Of a stretch of 64,000 bases of DNA, positions 16,754 through 31,127 are shown in pieces. Origin of the DNA: Hydrogenophaga sp. IBVHS1 (lineage in GTDB: Bacteria; Pseudomonadota; Gammaproteobacteria; Burkholderiales; Burkholderiaceae_C); the NCBI RefSeq assembly GCF_002127265.1, contig NZ_NFUU01000001.1, positions 434,001 through 498,000 of the forward strand, in the 5' to 3' direction. The position numbers were made by a program, and so were the translations under genes. The notes under the pieces are model-generated. The model was not told the DNA's origin and did not search any database. It worked only from the letters and a program-made list of their open reading frames with translations. Every line of letters starts with the position of its first letter. Position 1 is the stretch's first letter.

Positions 16754-18879
16754 ACAAGCCAAACAAGGCGACCGGATTCTCAGCCGTGGAGCGGGGGGTG
16801 CTCAAAGGCGCGGTTTTCGCGTGCATGACGTTGTCGAGCTTCTGGGTGCATGCTCAGAATGCGATTCAGTCGATCACCGGGGGCGTGCAGGGCGGCGTGG
16901 AGGTAATTCGCATCACCACCACCGAGCCTCTGGCGGCCGTTCCTACAGGCTTCACGATTCAGGCGCCGGCACGTATTGCACTGGACTTCCCGGGCGTCGC
17001 CAACTCGATCGGGCGCAATGCCATCGAGGTCAACGAAGGCAACATCCGTTCTGTCAACGTGGTTCAGGCGGGTGACCGGACGCGCGTGGTCGTCAACCTC
17101 AAGCAATCGGCTTCCTACCAGACGCGTGTGGATGGCAAGACGCTGCTGGTGGTGCTGGATCGCGCGCAACCTGTAACGGCAGCCACTGCGCCGCCGGTCT
17201 CCTTTTCTGAGAACCGCAACAGGGACGTTGCTGCCCTGCGCGACATCGATTTCCGACGTGGCGTGGGCAACGCTGGCCGGGTGGTGGTGGATCTGGCGAA
17301 CAACCAGGTGGGTGTTGACATTCGGCAGCAAGGACAGAACCTGGTGGTTGAGTTTCTCAAAACTTCGCTGCCCGAAGGTCTGCGCCGTCGCCTGGACGTG
17401 AGCGACTTCGGCACGCCTGTCCAGAGCGTCACGACGACGCAAACCGGCGACCGTGTGCGCATGGTGGTCACCCCTACTGGCAACTGGGAGCACTCGGCCT
17501 ACCAAAGTGACAACCAGTTTGTGCTTGAGGTGCGCGAGCAGAAAATCGATTCTTCCAAGCTGACGCAAGGGCCTGGCTACAACGGCGAGAAACTCTCGCT
17601 GAATTTCCAGAACATCGAGGTTCGCACGCTGTTGCAGGTGATCGCCGACTTCACCAACTTCAACGTGGTGACATCCGACTCGGTCACTGGCGCCGTCACC
17701 CTCCGCTTGAAAGACGTGCCTTGGGACCAGGCGCTGGACATCATTCTGCAGGCCAAGGGCTTGGGCATGCGCAAATCGGGCAACGTGTTGTGGATCGCAC
17801 CCAAGGACGAGATCTCCGCGCGTGAAAAGCAGGAACTGGAGTCCAAGGCCTCCATCGAGAGTCTGGAGACGTTGCGCACACAGGGCTTCCAGATGAACTA
17901 CGCCAAGGCCGCGGACATTGCCACTCAACTGGTTTCCGCCGGCGCTGGCGGCGGTGGTGGTGGCGGTGGGGCGAGCAGTGCACGCATCCTGTCCGAGCGA
18001 GGCAGCGTGATCTCCGAGCCGCGCACCAACCAGCTTTTCGTCACCGACATTCCCTCCAGACTGCAGCAGGTGCAGGAACTGATTGCCAAGCTCGACATTC
18101 CGATTCGCCAGGTGATGATCGAAGCACGCATCGTCGAGGCCGACGACAGCTTCGGCAAATCGCTCGGTGTGCGACTGGGCGGCGGCGTTCGTGGCTTCAA
18201 CGTCGGTTCGGTCAACGGCAATCAGGTGCAAGGCAACTTTGGCTCCACCTACGGCGCAGTCTCGACCGGTCCTACGCTCACCTCGCAGCCGTTCGTGAGC
18301 CTGCCAGCCAACCCGGGCAATGCGCTGGCCGCGTCTTATGCGCTGTCGTTGTTCAGCCCGAACGCATCACGCTTCTTGAGTCTGGAGATCTCCGCCCTGG
18401 AATCCGATGGCAAGGGTCGCATCGTCTCCAGTCCGCGCGTGGTCACGGCCGACCAGGTCAAGGCTTTGATCGAGCAGGGCACCGAGTTCCCCTACCAGAC
18501 CGCCACTTCCAGCGGCGCCACGGCCATCGCATTCCGCAAGGCCAATCTGAAGCTGGAAGTGACGCCTCAAATTACGCCCGAGGGCAACATCATTCTGGAC
18601 CTGGACATCAACAAGGACAGCCGTGGTGAATCGACGCCCGATGGCATCGCCATCAACACCAAGCACGTGCAGACGCAGGTGCTGGTGGAGAACGGCGGAA
18701 CGGTCGTGATCGGCGGCATTTTTGAGCAGACCGAACGTGACCAGGTGAACAAGGTTCCCCTGCTGGGCGACCTCCCCGCGCTGGGCAACCTGTTCAAGTC
18801 GCGCGAGCGAATCGCCAACAAGTCAGAGCTGCTGATCTTCATCACGCCACGCGTACTGGGGCGCTCGGCCATCAATTGA
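16750..18879 (+). CDS. pilQ: type IV pilus outer-membrane secretin PilQ
   Basis: A 709-residue secretin with a signal peptide (cleavage near residue 36, His-Ala-Gln-Asn), two AMIN domains (about 38-130 and 160-255) that bind peptidoglycan, N0 and N1 modules (about 275-480), and a C-terminal secretin barrel (about 510-705) ending in [10 protein letters not shown]. It forms the outer-membrane pore for pili. A run of glycines (about residues 397-407) in the N1 region is encoded by a repetitive GGT/GGC tract. The stop overlaps the aroK TTG start (TTGA). Confidence 0.96.
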   Translation: MNKPNKATGFSAVERGVLKGAVFACMTLSSFWVHAQNAIQSITGGVQGGVEVIRITTTEPLAAVPTGFTIQAPARIALDFPGVANSIGRNAIEVNEGNIRSVNVVQAGDRTRVVVNLKQSASYQTRVDGKTLLVVLDRAQPVTAATAPPVSFSENRNRDVAALRDIDFRRGVGNAGRVVVDLANNQVGVDIRQQGQNLVVEFLKTSLPEGLRRRLDVSDFGTPVQSVTTTQTGDRVRMVVTPTGNWEHSAYQSDNQFVLEVREQKIDSSKLTQGPGYNGEKLSLNFQNIEVRTLLQVIADFTNFNVVTSDSVTGAVTLRLKDVPWDQALDIILQAKGLGMRKSGNVLWIAPKDEISAREKQELESKASIESLETLRTQGFQMNYAKAADIATQLVSAGAGGGGGGGGASSARILSERGSVISEPRTNQLFVTDIPSRLQQVQELIAKLDIPIRQVMIEARIVEADDSFGKSLGVRLGGGVRGFNVGSVNGNQVQGNFGSTYGAVSTGPTLTSQPFVSLPANPGNALAASYALSLFSPNASRFLSLEISALESDGKGRIVSSPRVVTADQVKALIEQGTEFPYQTATSSGATAIAFRKANLKLEVTPQITPEGNIILDLDINKDSRGESTPDGIAINTKHVQTQVLVENGGTVVIGGIFEQTERDQVNKVPLLGDLPALGNLFKSRERIANKSELLIFITPRVLGRSAIN
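17947..17971 (+). repeat. G-rich GGC/GGT codon tract within pilQ
   Basis: About 25 bases with eight consecutive runs of two or more Gs separated by single C or T bases, encoding a polyglycine loop. It is a simple repeat that could vary in length by slippage in multiples of three and could fold as a two-tier quadruplex. Confidence 0.6.
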
Positions 18880-19442
18880 GCGTCGTTCCATCGTGTTTCC
18901 TGGTGGGCCTCCCGGGTTCGGGAAAGTCCACCATCGGGCGACAACTCGCCCGACGTCTTTCGCTCCCTTTCTTCGACTCCGATCATGTGATCGAAGAGCG
19001 CCTGGGTTGTTCGATCCGGGAGTACTTCGAGCGCGAGGGGGAGGAGCGTTTCCGAGATCTTGAAGAATCGGTGCTCGACGAGCTGACTCGCGGACCCATC
19101 TCCGTCGTGTCCACCGGCGGCGGCTCGGTGCTGCGCCAGACCAACCGCGATCACTTGCATGAGCGCGGCACCGTGGTCTATCTCCGCTCAGTGCCCGAGG
19201 AAGTGTTTCGCCGTTTGCGGCACGACCGAAACCGTCCACTCTTGCAAGTGGAAGACCCCCTGCAACGCCTGCGTGACCTGTTCGAGGCGCGTGACCCCCT
19301 GTACCGGCAGACGGCGCATTTCGTGATCGAGACGGGCCGCCCCTCGGTGGCCACGCTGGTCAATATGATCGTGATGCAGCTCGAGCTGGCCGGCATGGCG
19401 CCCGTGGGCCGGGCGCGCGATCCTGGAGCCGCAGGACACTGA
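18876..19442 (+). CDS. aroK: shikimate kinase
   Basis: A 188-residue NMP-kinase-like enzyme that phosphorylates shikimate using ATP (chorismate pathway). The Walker A Gly-Leu-Pro-Gly-Ser-Gly-Lys-Ser is at 12-19, with shikimate-binding Asp-Ser-Asp (about 36-38), Arg-Glu-Tyr-Phe and the Gly-Gly-Gly-Ser motif (about 82). The start is TTG overlapping the pilQ stop, which gives the expected N-terminus just before the P-loop. aroK-aroB following pilQ is a conserved betaproteobacterial and gammaproteobacterial arrangement. Confidence 0.95.
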   Translation: MSVVPSCFLVGLPGSGKSTIGRQLARRLSLPFFDSDHVIEERLGCSIREYFEREGEERFRDLEESVLDELTRGPISVVSTGGGSVLRQTNRDHLHERGTVVYLRSVPEEVFRRLRHDRNRPLLQVEDPLQRLRDLFEARDPLYRQTAHFVIETGRPSVATLVNMIVMQLELAGMAPVGRARDPGAAGH

Positions 19443-19486
19443 CCCCTGGCCCTGCAGTGCGGGACGCACCGCATAAACTCGGGGCC

Positions 19487-20611
19487 ATGACCCCTCAGAT
19501 TCCAGAATCCAGCCTCGATCAGGTTCACATCGATCTGGGTGATCGCAGCTACGCCATTGCCATCGGCCCAGGTCTGCTGGACGTACCTGACACCTACGCC
19601 CATCTGCCCACGGCCACCAGCGCCTTGATCGTCACCAACCAGACGGTGGCACCGCTCTACGCCGAGCGCCTGGTGCGCGCACTTGGCGCCCGCTACCCGA
19701 AAATCCACACCGTGAGCCTGCCCGACGGCGAGTCGCACAAAAACTGGGAAACGCTCAATCGGATTTTCGATGCCTTGCTGTCGCACGGCTGCGACCGCAA
19801 GACCGTGATGTTCGCCCTGGGCGGCGGGGTGGTGGGCGACATGACCGGTTTCGCGGCCGCCAGCTACATGCGGGGCGTGCCCTTTGTGCAGGTGCCCACC
19901 ACCTTGCTGGCTCAGGTGGATTCGTCGGTGGGTGGCAAAACCGCGATCAACCACCCGCTGGGCAAGAACATGATCGGCGCCTTCTACCAGCCGCAGCGTG
20001 TGGTGTGCGATCTGGACACGCTCAAAACACTGCCCGCGCGCGAGCTCAGTGCGGGACTGGCCGAGGTCATCAAGTACGGCCCCATCGCCGACATGGCGTT
20101 CTACGACTGGATCGAGTCTCACATGGATGCGCTGATGAACCGCGATCCCGAGGCGCTCGGGCATGCGGTGCGCCGCAGCTGCGAGATCAAGGCCTGGGTG
20201 GTGGGGCAGGACGAACGCGAAGGCGGGTTGCGCGCCATCCTGAACTTCGGCCACACCTTCGGGCATGCCATCGAGGCGGGCATGGGCTATGGTCAGTGGC
20301 TGCATGGCGAAGCCGTGGGCTGCGGCATGGTGATGGCGGCACGTCTGTCCGCTGCGCTGGGCATGGTGGATCAGGCGTTTGTGAAGCGCCTTGCCGAGCT
20401 GGTTCGGCGCGCGGGCCTGCCCACGGTGGCGCCAGTGCTGGACGCCAGGAACAACGTCAGCCGTTATCTGGCCTTGATGCGTGTTGACAAGAAGGCCGAG
20501 GCGGGTGAGATCAAGTTCGTGCTGATCGACCGGCCGGGTCACGCCAAGGTGCAATCGGCTCCCGACGATGTGGTGGCTCGTGTGATCGACGCCAGCGTTC
20601 GCCAGCCATGA
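19487..20611 (+). CDS. aroB: 3-dehydroquinate synthase
   Basis: A 374-residue NAD- and metal-dependent cyclase converting DAHP to 3-dehydroquinate. Visible family blocks are Pro-Asp-Gly-Glu (about 81-84), Gly-Gly-Gly-Val-Val-Gly-Asp-Met (NAD binding), [15 protein letters not shown], and metal-binding Glu and His residues in Asn-Phe-Gly-His-Thr-Phe-Gly-His. I use the ATG at 19487 rather than 19457, which adds ten residues without family similarity. The stop overlaps the dgt start. Confidence 0.96.
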   Translation: MTPQIPESSLDQVHIDLGDRSYAIAIGPGLLDVPDTYAHLPTATSALIVTNQTVAPLYAERLVRALGARYPKIHTVSLPDGESHKNWETLNRIFDALLSHGCDRKTVMFALGGGVVGDMTGFAAASYMRGVPFVQVPTTLLAQVDSSVGGKTAINHPLGKNMIGAFYQPQRVVCDLDTLKTLPARELSAGLAEVIKYGPIADMAFYDWIESHMDALMNRDPEALGHAVRRSCEIKAWVVGQDEREGGLRAILNFGHTFGHAIEAGMGYGQWLHGEAVGCGMVMAARLSAALGMVDQAFVKRLAELVRRAGLPTVAPVLDARNNVSRYLALMRVDKKAEAGEIKFVLIDRPGHAKVQSAPDDVVARVIDASVRQP

Positions 20612-21801
20612 CCGCAGCTGGCGGCGCCCATGCAGAGTGGGGCCTGGCGCCTTGTGCCAGCGACCCGGCACGCAGCCGCGGCAGGCGTTACGCGGAGCCC
20701 GAGGCGCCCACGCGCACCGCCTACCAGCGCGACCGCGACCGGGTGATCCATTCCACCGCCTTTCGCCGTCTGGTCTACAAAACGCAGGTGTTCCTCAATC
20801 ACGAAGGCGACCTGTTCCGCACGCGGCTCACCCATTCGCTTGAAGTGGCCCAGCTGGGGCGCAGCATTGCGCGGTCTTTGCGACTCAACGAAGATTTGGT
20901 GGAGGCCATCGCCCTGGCGCATGATCTGGGCCACACACCGTTTGGCCACGCAGGTCAGGACGAACTCAATGCGTGCCTGCGGAATCTGTCCGGGCAGGAT
21001 GGGTCCGATTCAGGCGACGGTTGGGGCTTTGAGCACAACCTGCAGAGCCTGCGCGTGGTCGATGAGCTGGAGGAGCGCTATCCCGCCTTCGATGGACTCA
21101 ACTTGTGTTTTGAAACCCGTGAAGGTGTGTTGAAGCACTGCTCGCGCGCAAACGCCATTCGCCTTGAGCAGCAGGAGCCTGGCGGCGTCGCCTCGCGCTT
21201 TCTGCACGGTGGATCACCTTCGCTCGAAGCTCAGTTGTGCAACCTGGCCGACGAGATCGCCTACAACGCGCACGACATCGACGACGGCGTCCGCTCTGGC
21301 CTGCTCTCGATGGAGCAACTGGAGGAGGTCGAGCTGTTCGAGCACTACCGGCGGCGGGCATTGGAGGCTCATCCCCGCCTGGGCGGTCGCCGCCTGCTCT
21401 TTGAGGCGATCCGGTTGATGCTCAGCGACCAGGTTTATGACGTCATCGACACCACGCGGGAGCGCATCGAGGCATCCGGTGCTGGGGATGTGGAAGACGT
21501 TCGAGCGGGTCCCACGCTCGTGGCCTTTTCCGACGGCATGCGCGAGCGCAGCCAGCAGCTCAAGACCTTCCTGCTGCGGAATCTCTATCGGCATCCACAA
21601 GTCATGGAGACCACCCACCGCGCTCGCCAGGTGGTGGCGGATCTGTTCGAGCGCTACATGGATACGCCTTCGGAGATGCCCGAGGCACACGGGCAGCGGC
21701 GGCACCAGGCGCGAGCCGTGGCCGACTACATCGCCGGCATGACCGACCGTTTTGCCATCCGGGAACACGAGCGGCTTCTGGGCGCCGTGCTCTTCCCGTG
21801 A
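20608..21801 (+). CDS. dgt: dGTPase-like deoxynucleoside triphosphohydrolase (HD domain)
   Basis: A 397-residue HD-domain phosphohydrolase of the dGTP triphosphohydrolase type 2 group, expected to cleave dNTPs to deoxynucleoside and tripolyphosphate. The metal-binding His76 (Thr-His-Ser-Leu-Glu-Val), His105-Asp106 and His109 ([10 protein letters not shown]) are present. Its usual length and position after aroB fit. It overlaps aroB by 4 bp and the next gene by 4 bp, so a single pilM-to-MFS transcript is possible. Confidence 0.93.
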   Translation: MTAAGGAHAEWGLAPCASDPARSRGRRYAEPEAPTRTAYQRDRDRVIHSTAFRRLVYKTQVFLNHEGDLFRTRLTHSLEVAQLGRSIARSLRLNEDLVEAIALAHDLGHTPFGHAGQDELNACLRNLSGQDGSDSGDGWGFEHNLQSLRVVDELEERYPAFDGLNLCFETREGVLKHCSRANAIRLEQQEPGGVASRFLHGGSPSLEAQLCNLADEIAYNAHDIDDGVRSGLLSMEQLEEVELFEHYRRRALEAHPRLGGRRLLFEAIRLMLSDQVYDVIDTTRERIEASGAGDVEDVRAGPTLVAFSDGMRERSQQLKTFLLRNLYRHPQVMETTHRARQVVADLFERYMDTPSEMPEAHGQRRHQARAVADYIAGMTDRFAIREHERLLGAVLFP

Positions 21802-22994
21802 TCGTGCACACCATCGACGCGCGGCGACTCGCCGCGCTGGTGGTGCTGGTGGGCGTGAGCTGTGCCTTGCACGTGGGCAAGCTGCCGGTGGCCATTCCGG
21901 TGCTTCGGGAAGCGCTGGGCATGAGCCTGGTGCAGGCTGGTTTTCTGCTCTCGCTGGTTCAACTGGCTGGCATGACGCTGGGCCTGCTGGTGGGTCTCAT
22001 GGCAGATCGACTGGGGCCGCGGCGCGTCATGCTCAGTGGTCTGGGACTGCTCGCCCTGGGCAGCGCGCTCGGCGCTCTTGCGCCCGATGTTCCGACCTTG
22101 TTGGCCACGCGCGTTCTGGAAGGGATGGGCTTCCTGCTTGCGGTGCTGCCCGCACCCGGCTTGCTGCGCCAGCGCGTGGAACACGGACCAACGCTTGCGC
22201 GGTCGCTGGGTTGGTGGGGAGCCTACATGCCGCTCGGCACGGCCCTGGCCCTTCTGTTGGGCGTGCCCTTGCTGGCCGCGGTGGGGTGGCGCGGCGCATG
22301 GTGGTTCCTGGCACTGTTGTCGATCCTCGCCGCCTTCGCGCTGGCCCGCTGGGTGCCGCGCGACGTACCGGTCGTAAAGGTGCCGGGCGCCAACGCGCTG
22401 GGGCCGCGCCTTGCGAGCACCTTGCGGGCACCGGGTCCCTGGCTCATGGCGCTGGCCTTCTTCCTGTACTCAGGCCAATGGCTTGCGGTCGTGGGTTTCC
22501 TGCCCACCATCTACCACCAGGCGGGCTACTCCGGCGGGGTGGTGGGTGTGCTCACGGCATTGGCCGCAGGCATCAACATGGCGGGCAACATCGGTGCAGG
22601 CTGGTGGCTGGCCCGGGGCGCTCGCCCGGGTGCTGTGCTCATGTGGGCCTACCTGGCCATGGGTCTGGGCGCCCTGGTGGCGTTCGGTGCCCAAGGCCAT
22701 CCGGTATGGCAGTACCTCGCGGTGCTGGTGTTCTCTGGTGTGGGAGGGCTTATTCCCGGCACCCTGTTCGGCCTGTCGGTGAGCCTGGCGCCCGACCGCG
22801 ACACGGTCTCCACCACCGTGGGCTGGATGCAGCAGTTTTCCGCCCTCGGCCAGTTTCTCGGTCCCCCTGTGGTCGCCTGGGTGGCTACGCAGGTGGGGGG
22901 ATGGCAATGGACCTGGGTCGTCACTGGCGCGTCGTCCGTGCTCGGCATTCTGCTGGCCGGCCGCATACAAGCAGTGTGGAATCAGCGCACATAA
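21798..22994 (+). CDS. MFS transporter (CynX/NimT-like)
   Basis: A 398-residue permease with about 12 transmembrane helices. The MFS loop 2-3 motif reads Gly-Leu-Met-Ala-Asp-Arg-Leu-Gly-Pro-Arg-Arg. Substrate is unknown; the overall look is of the cyanate/2-nitroimidazole transporter group. The start is GTG overlapping the dgt stop (GTGA). The stop codon overlaps the left end of the RAYT element, so the final few residues may have been set by that insertion. Confidence 0.85.
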   Translation: MIVHTIDARRLAALVVLVGVSCALHVGKLPVAIPVLREALGMSLVQAGFLLSLVQLAGMTLGLLVGLMADRLGPRRVMLSGLGLLALGSALGALAPDVPTLLATRVLEGMGFLLAVLPAPGLLRQRVEHGPTLARSLGWWGAYMPLGTALALLLGVPLLAAVGWRGAWWFLALLSILAAFALARWVPRDVPVVKVPGANALGPRLASTLRAPGPWLMALAFFLYSGQWLAVVGFLPTIYHQAGYSGGVVGVLTALAAGINMAGNIGAGWWLARGARPGAVLMWAYLAMGLGALVAFGAQGHPVWQYLAVLVFSGVGGLIPGTLFGLSVSLAPDRDTVSTTVGWMQQFSALGQFLGPPVVAWVATQVGGWQWTWVVTGASSVLGILLAGRIQAVWNQRT

Positions 22995-23013
22995 TTGGGG
23001 TCAGACTCCATTT
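22994..23013 (+). repeat. left inverted repeat of the RAYT unit
   Basis: It contains TGGGGTCAGACTCCATTTT and overlaps the last base of the MFS stop codon. It is mirrored at 23808-23827 with three mismatches. Confidence 0.7.
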
Positions 23014-23026
23014 TCTCCGCTGACTT

Positions 23027-23728
23027 ATGGCCCGTTTGCCCCGACTCACCGTACCCGGCTATCCACACCACGTCATCCAGCGCGGCAACAACCGCCAGGC
23101 GATTGTGTCGAACAATGCCGACCGCGAGGTCTTGCTGGACGCACTTAGCGACAACGCGCGCAAACATCAAGTCGCCATCAACGCCTACGTGTTGATGGAC
23201 AACCATTTCCATCTGTTGCTCACGCCAGAAACTGCCGACGGCGTGCCGCTGATGATGCAGGCCGTGGGGCGGAGCTATGTGCGCTATTACAACGACTTGC
23301 ATCGACGCACTGGCACCCTCTGGGAAGGGCGCTACAAGTCCACGCTGATTCAGACCGAGCGCTATTTGCTGGCCTGCATGGTCTACCTTGATCTCAACCC
23401 GGTGCGTGCAGGCCTGGTGAGCGATCCGAGCGAATACGCATGGTCCAGTTACCGCCACTTCTCAGGTCAGATGCAGGACCGGCGCGTTACGCCACATCCG
23501 ATGTACTGGAACCTTGGCAATACGCCGTTTGCACGCGAGGCCGCGTACACCGAAATGGTGCGTGTCGGCCTCGATGCGCCGTCGCAGCGCGCCATCACAG
23601 ACGCCACCTTGCAGGGCTGGGCTTTGGGCGACGCTGACTTCATGTCCGAGTTGCAGAAAAAGACAGATCGACGCATTGCGCCTTCACCACGCGGCCGGCC
23701 TCCGTCGGCAGTGCACAAGGTCGTTTGA
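23027..23728 (+). CDS. REP-associated tyrosine transposase (Y1/IS200-like, HUH)
   Basis: A 233-residue HUH single-strand transposase. The N-terminus Leu-Pro-Gly-like block (Tyr-Pro-His-His-Val-Ile-Gln-Arg-Gly-Asn-Asn-Arg) is typical of the family. The metal-binding HUH motif is His60-Phe-His62 in Met-Asp-Asn-His-Phe-His-Leu-Leu, and the catalytic tyrosine is probably Tyr87 or Tyr88, before Trp-Glu-Gly-Arg-Tyr-Lys-Ser. The basic C-terminal tail with Gly-Arg-Pro-Pro is also usual. RAYTs are usually single-copy genes that mobilise or maintain REP-like palindromes elsewhere. The frame is intact, so it may be active. Confidence 0.9.
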   Translation: MARLPRLTVPGYPHHVIQRGNNRQAIVSNNADREVLLDALSDNARKHQVAINAYVLMDNHFHLLLTPETADGVPLMMQAVGRSYVRYYNDLHRRTGTLWEGRYKSTLIQTERYLLACMVYLDLNPVRAGLVSDPSEYAWSSYRHFSGQMQDRRVTPHPMYWNLGNTPFAREAAYTEMVRVGLDAPSQRAITDATLQGWALGDADFMSELQKKTDRRIAPSPRGRPPSAVHKVV

Positions 23729-23765
23729 TCGTGTGCTTCAGGGGGTGAGCATGACCCGACTTCTA

Positions 23766-23831
23766 TCTGTCCCTATTTAATTCGGTGCAACAGATCAGCC
23801 GGATAAAATAGACTCTGACCCCATTTAATAT
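23766..23831. repeat. two related copies of a RAYT-associated motif and right inverted repeat
   Basis: TCTGTCCCTATTTAATTC (23766-23783) and TCTGACCCCATTTAATAT (23814-23831) are similar 18-mers 48 bp apart in the same orientation. The second is the right terminal repeat. Both resemble motifs commonly found flanking this transposase type. Confidence 0.6.
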
Positions 23832-23833
23832 GC

Positions 23834-23862
23834 TTGGCATTGTTGTTGCAATGCAATATGCT
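23834..23862 (+). promoter_or_regulatory. promoter of gltBD
   Basis: TTGGCA (23834-23839), 17 bp, then TATGCT (23857-23862) form a sigma70-like promoter predicting a start near 23869 and a ~40-nt leader with the AGAAGGA Shine-Dalgarno before gltB. The right end of the RAYT unit stops just 2 bp upstream of the -35. Confidence 0.5.
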
Positions 23863-23909
23863 TCAGTCCGTTTTTCGCATTCATGCCCACGAACCGAGAA
23901 GGAAGCGCC

Positions 23910-28688
<4,779 letters not shown>

Positions 28689-28724
28689 GCCGGCCGCACC
28701 GAACACGATTGAAGGATACGCATC

Positions 28725-30191
28725 ATGGGAAAAGTCACTGGATTCATGGAATTCGAACGTCTGGAAGAGGGCTACAAGCCCGTTCCGGAGCGACTGAAGC
28801 ACTACAGGGAATTCGTGGTGGGACTGGACGACGCCCAGTCCAAAGTGCAGGCGGCCCGCTGCATGGATTGCGGCACGCCGTTCTGCAACAGCGGCTGCCC
28901 GGTCAACAACATCATTCCGGACTTCAACGACCTGGTGTTCCAGGGCGACTGGAAGAACGCCATCACGGTGCTCCACAGCACCAACAACTTCCCGGAGTTC
29001 ACCGGACGCATCTGCCCCGCGCCTTGTGAAGCCGCCTGCGTGCTCAACGTGAACGACGACCCCGTGGGCATCAAGTCGATCGAGCACGCCATCATTGACC
29101 GTGCATGGGCCGAAGGCTGGGTGCAACCCCAGCCGCCGCGCCACAAGACCGGCAAAAAAATCGCCGTGGTGGGTTCCGGCCCGGCCGGCATGGCAGCCGC
29201 CCAGCAACTGGCGCGCGTGGGCCACGACGTGACGCTGTTCGAGAAGAACGATCGCGTGGGCGGTTTGTTGCGCTACGGTATCCCCGACTTCAAGATGGAG
29301 AAGACCCACATCGACCGCCGCGTGGCGCAGATGGAGGCCGAAGGCGTGGTGTTTCGCACTGGTGTGATGGTCGGCACGCTGCCCAAAGACAGCAAGGTCA
29401 CCAACTGGGCGAAGGAAACCATCACGCCCGAACAGTTGCAGAAGGACTTTGACGCCGTGCTGCTGACCGGTGGCGCGGAACAAAGCCGCGACTTGCCGGT
29501 GCCCGGCCGCGAGCTCGATGGCATTCATTTCGCCATGGAGTTCCTGCCGCAGCAGAACAAGGTGAACGCCGGTGACAAGCTCAAAGGCCAGTTGCGCGCC
29601 GATGGCAAGCATGTGATCGTGATCGGCGGTGGCGACACCGGCAGCGACTGCGTGGGCACCAGCAACCGCCACGGTGCGGCCAGCGTGACCCAGTTCGAGG
29701 TGATGCCCCAGCCGCCCGAAGAGGAAAACAAACCCCTCGTGTGGCCTTACTGGCCACTCAAACTCCGCACCAGTTCCAGCCACGAGGAAGGTTGCGTGCG
29801 CGAGTTCGCCATTTCCACCAAGGCCTTCATCGGTGAAAAAGGCAAGGTCACCGGCCTGCAGACCGTGCACGTCGAAATGAGAGATGGCAAGCTGGTGGAA
29901 ATTGCCGGCACCGAAAAGACCTACCAGGCCGACATGGTTCTGCTGGCCATGGGTTTCGTCAACCCGGTCGCCAGCATCCTGGATGGCTTCGGTGTGGACA
30001 AGGATGCGCGCGGCAATGCCAAGGCAACCACCGAGTTCACCAATGGCTACGCCACCAACGTGCCCAAGGTGTTCGCCGCTGGCGACATGCGGCGTGGCCA
30101 GAGCCTGGTGGTGTGGGCGATCCGCGAAGGCCGCCAGGCGGCGCGCTCGGTCGACGAGTACCTCATGGGGTTCTCCGACCTGCCCAGATAA
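28725..30191 (+). CDS. gltD: glutamate synthase small subunit
   Basis: A 488-residue FAD/NADPH oxidoreductase that feeds electrons to GltB. The N-terminal Cys-rich region has two [4Fe-4S] motifs ([11 protein letters not shown] and Cys-Pro-Ala-Pro-Cys-Glu-Ala-Ala-Cys). The FAD Rossmann motif Gly-Ser-Gly-Pro-Ala-Gly is near 148 and the NADPH motif Gly-Gly-Gly-Asp-Thr-Gly near 303. A GAAGGAT Shine-Dalgarno precedes the ATG. An intrinsic terminator lies 80 bp downstream. Confidence 0.97.
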   Translation: MGKVTGFMEFERLEEGYKPVPERLKHYREFVVGLDDAQSKVQAARCMDCGTPFCNSGCPVNNIIPDFNDLVFQGDWKNAITVLHSTNNFPEFTGRICPAPCEAACVLNVNDDPVGIKSIEHAIIDRAWAEGWVQPQPPRHKTGKKIAVVGSGPAGMAAAQQLARVGHDVTLFEKNDRVGGLLRYGIPDFKMEKTHIDRRVAQMEAEGVVFRTGVMVGTLPKDSKVTNWAKETITPEQLQKDFDAVLLTGGAEQSRDLPVPGRELDGIHFAMEFLPQQNKVNAGDKLKGQLRADGKHVIVIGGGDTGSDCVGTSNRHGAASVTQFEVMPQPPEEENKPLVWPYWPLKLRTSSSHEEGCVREFAISTKAFIGEKGKVTGLQTVHVEMRDGKLVEIAGTEKTYQADMVLLAMGFVNPVASILDGFGVDKDARGNAKATTEFTNGYATNVPKVFAAGDMRRGQSLVVWAIREGRQAARSVDEYLMGFSDLPR

Positions 30192-30257
30192 GAGACACCC
30201 CCGCGCCGCGCCTGCGGTGTCTCTGGACGCCAAGACCCCTCGCTGCGGCGAATCCCG

Positions 30258-30263
30258 TATCAT
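30258..30263 (+). promoter_or_regulatory. -10-like TATCAT upstream of mlaF
   Basis: TATCAT sits 37 bp before the mlaF ATG with no clear -35. A transcript starting near 30270 would begin with the adjacent hairpin. Confidence 0.25.
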
Positions 30264-30270
30264 CGAAAAC

Positions 30271-30297
30271 CCGGGCACCCACTGCCCGGTTTTTGTT
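30271..30297 (+). terminator. intrinsic terminator after gltBD / immediately before mlaF
   Basis: A 7-bp GC stem (30271-30277 with 30283-30289), a 5-nt loop and TTTTTGTTT, flanked on the left by an A-run so that it may also act on the minus strand. The tail ends 2 bp before the mlaF start codon. Confidence 0.78.
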
Positions 30298-30299
30298 TG

Positions 30300-31127
30300 A
30301 TGCCCACCGACTCCAACACCCCTCTGGTCGAACTGCGCCACCTGACATTTGGTTACGGCGAGCGCGCCATCCTCGACGACATCTCGCTGACCGTGCCGCG
30401 TGGCAAGGTCACGGCGCTCATGGGCGCGTCCGGTGGCGGCAAGACCACGGTGCTCAAGCTCATCGGTGGGCAGATCCGGGCGCAGAAGGGCCAGACGCTG
30501 TTCGACGGCCAGGACGTCACGGTGATGAACCCCAAGGCCCTGTACGCCGCGCGGCGCCGCATGGGCATGCTGTTCCAGTTCGGCGCGCTGTTCACCGACA
30601 TGAGCGTGTTCGACAACGTGGCGTTTCCATTGCGTGAGCACACCGCGCTGCCCGATGCACTTGTGCGCGACATCGTGCTGATGAAGCTCAATGCCGTCGG
30701 TCTGCGGGGAGCCCGAGGCCTGATGCCGAGCGAGTTGTCGGGCGGCATGGCCCGGCGCGTCGCCCTGGCCCGAGCCATCGTTCTCGATCCCGAACTGGTG
30801 ATGTACGACGAGCCCTTCGCCGGTCTGGACCCGATCTCGCTGGGCACGGCGGCCCGTTTGATCCGCCAGCTCAACGACGCCATGGGGCTGACCAGCATCG
30901 TGGTCTCGCACGACCTCGACGAAACTTTCCACATTGCCGACCAGGTCATCGTGCTCGCCAATGGAAAGATCGCCGCTCAGGGCACACCCGAAGAGGTGCG
31001 TCACAGCGAGGATCCGCTGGTCAGGCAGTTCGTCAACGCCCTGCCGGACGGTCCAGTGCGCTTTCACCATCCGGGGCCTGAACTGGCCGATGACTTTGGT
31101 CTGCCCAGCAAAGGGACACGTTCATGA
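30300..31127 (+). CDS. mlaF: Mla phospholipid transport ATPase MlaF
   Basis: A 275-residue ABC ATPase that powers the MlaFEDB inner-membrane complex moving phospholipids between the membranes to keep outer-membrane lipid asymmetry. Walker A reads Gly-Ala-Ser-Gly-Gly-Gly-Lys-Thr (about 41-48), the signature Leu-Ser-Gly-Gly-Met, Walker B Val-Met-Tyr-Asp-Glu-Pro, and the switch His follows Val-Ser-His-Asp. The ATG has no visible Shine-Dalgarno and lies right after a terminator hairpin. It overlaps mlaE by 4 bp. Confidence 0.96.
   Translation: MPTDSNTPLVELRHLTFGYGERAILDDISLTVPRGKVTALMGASGGGKTTVLKLIGGQIRAQKGQTLFDGQDVTVMNPKALYAARRRMGMLFQFGALFTDMSVFDNVAFPLREHTALPDALVRDIVLMKLNAVGLRGARGLMPSELSGGMARRVALARAIVLDPELVMYDEPFAGLDPISLGTAARLIRQLNDAMGLTSIVVSHDLDETFHIADQVIVLANGKIAAQGTPEEVRHSEDPLVRQFVNALPDGPVRFHHPGPELADDFGLPSKGTRS

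Larger units (their letters stand above)
22993..23831. mobile_element. RAYT-type (REP-associated tyrosine transposase) unit with inverted ends
   Basis: A transposase gene is bracketed by an imperfect inverted repeat. The left end, at about 22994-23013, contains GGGGTCAGACTCCATTTT. The right end (23808-23827, read on the minus strand) contains GGGGTCAGAGTCTATTTT. That is about 17 matches of 20. No target-site duplication is obvious. The unit sits between the MFS gene and the gltB promoter and interrupts nothing visible. Confidence 0.7.

Noticed and set aside
22981..23840. Complete classical insertion sequence (IS) with target duplication
   Set aside because: The gene is of the RAYT/Y1 type and no flanking direct repeat could be seen, so I call it a RAYT unit rather than a canonical IS.
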